NCBI GenBank assembly: GCA_021791075.1
Contig: JAJYXH010000018.1
Coordinates: forward strand, 1 to 5,627
DNA from: Microcaldota archaeon
Lineage (GTDB): Archaea; Micrarchaeota; Micrarchaeia; Micrarchaeales; CABMGC01
Reading direction: 5' to 3'
Length of the DNA: 5,627 nt
Below the pieces are notes generated by a model. The model made no database searches. It saw only the letters and a list, made by a program, of their open reading frames with translations, and was not told the origin of the DNA. Of this stretch, positions 5,532-5,627 are shown in pieces (positions within the stretch are counted from its first letter, which is position 1; each line of letters starts with the position of its first letter). The translations under genes were made by a program, and so were the position numbers.

Positions 5532-5627
5532 CTTCCCCTGCATTTGCAGGGTATGTTCTCAGTTCTTCGATGCGGCTTTTCGATGCCTGTTGCACCGCAG
5601 AGGCCATGTCTCCCTGAGCGTGACTTC
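5518..5627 (-). CDS. tnpB: TnpB-like RNA-guided nuclease of IS200/IS605, C-terminal 35 residues only
   Basis: The - strand frame is open from the window edge (first full codon at 5625) and stops at TAG 5520-5518. It gives a Gly-Asp, Ser-Ala, Gln-Gln pattern (AQGDMASAVQQASKSR) and then IEELRTYPANAGEANDL. This agrees with my memory of the tail that follows the zinc ribbon and last RuvC motif in archaeal TnpB proteins, often N-x-x-GD early and AGEA near the end. No catalytic residue is inside the window, so activity cannot be judged. TnpB is an RNA-guided DNA endonuclease that helps the transposon persist at its site. The stop codon lies within the terminal hairpin, as expected for this family. 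Another open frame on the same strand runs to about 5500, but its composition looks less protein-like. Confidence 0.55.
   Translation of the reverse strand, partial: SHAQGDMASAVQQASKSRIEELRTYPANAGEANDL
5536..5551. repeat. perfect 7-bp hairpin next to the transposon end
   Basis: CCCTGCA (5536-5542), 2-base centre TT, TGCAGGG (5545-5551). It encodes the YPANAG part of the TnpB tail on the - strand. It is 4 bases from the terminal hairpin, so the two could stack in RNA or single-stranded DNA. Confidence 0.75.

Larger units (their letters stand above)
5501..5627 (-). mobile_element. right end of an IS200/IS605-family element (partial)
   Basis: The call rests on a TnpB-like reading frame running in from the window edge and ending inside a perfect hairpin (5511-5531). 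A second hairpin (5536-5551) lies just before it on the - strand. Ends built of subterminal hairpins overlapping the tnpB stop are usual in this family, which moves as single strands and has no terminal inverted repeats. The exact boundary cannot be read; it is placed at about 5501-5508, just after the hairpin and GAGGGTGTCAC. The left end and any tnpA are outside the window. Confidence 0.5.
5509..5627 (-). ncRNA. candidate 3' part of the omega RNA (reRNA) of the TnpB element
   Basis: TnpB guide RNAs come from the 3' end of the tnpB transcript, overlap its last codons, and end with a guide read from the flanking DNA. Here two hairpins, TGCAGGG/CCCTGCA and CCAACGAC/GTCGTTGG, lie side by side with a 4-base spacer at the expected place. 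The guide would be the flank beginning at about 5500-5508 and reading leftwards. This is inferred from position and structure only; the 5' part is outside the window. Confidence 0.35.

Noticed and set aside
5511..5551. Two hairpins as a CRISPR or riboswitch element
   Set aside because: The stems differ in sequence, there are no direct repeats or spacers, and they lie at the 3' end of a TnpB-like frame, which explains them better.
5500..5627. Alternative - strand frame running past the hairpins (ending ...VVGGCHK)
   Set aside because: It is open, but its content (many Arg, Cys and Gly; no TnpB-like pattern) is weaker than the frame ending NAGEANDL, whose stop falls in the hairpin as the family predicts.

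Overview
The window reads as archaeal chromosome. The evidence is: BRE/TATA promoters lying 25-45 bases upstream of start codons with almost no leader; an archaeal-type AMMECR1 gene; a Dpo4/Dbh-type Y-family DNA polymerase with a degenerate C-terminal PCNA-binding tail; and a small basic protein resembling the archaeal ribosomal protein LX/L20A. Most genes sampled by hand run near 60% GC. The phylum cannot be fixed from this sequence. An acidophile or other metal-exposed archaeon (Thermoplasmatota- or Micrarchaeota-like) would fit, but that is inference only.

Layout, left to right. (1) A + strand pair: the C-terminal end of a small membrane protein (1-195), then, 7 bases later, a complete P1B-1 copper-exporting ATPase with an N-terminal YHS/TRASH metal-binding domain (203-2272). 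(2) A - strand operon read from right to left: AMMECR1-domain protein (4345-3722), a low-GC winged-helix-like protein (3717-3373) and DNA polymerase IV (3345-2275). The gaps are 4 and 27 bases, and the operon has one clear promoter upstream of AMMECR1. Its end meets the copA end convergently, with 2 bases between the stop codons. (3) A divergent + strand gene for a 70-residue LX/L20A-like protein (4480-4692) with its own TATA box. (4) A short convergent intergenic region with nested inverted repeats (4693-4750). (5) A - strand gene for a 225-residue protein with two membrane segments and a long extramembrane linker (5428-4751), preceded by a strong BRE/TATA element. (6) At the right edge, a - strand reading frame whose last 35 codons resemble the C-terminus of an IS200/IS605-family TnpB. 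Its stop codon sits inside a perfect hairpin, so this is probably the right end of the transposon and the 3' part of its omega RNA. Next to it is a fragment matching a tRNA T-loop.

Functionally, the left part is copper efflux and the middle is DNA damage tolerance linked to a conserved enzyme-like protein of unknown role and a possible DNA-binding protein. The right edge is an RNA-guided-nuclease transposon remnant or end. Most of this is ordinary. The parts most worth following are the AMMECR1/winged-helix/DinB operon and the TnpB right end with the tRNA-like sequence in the guide position.
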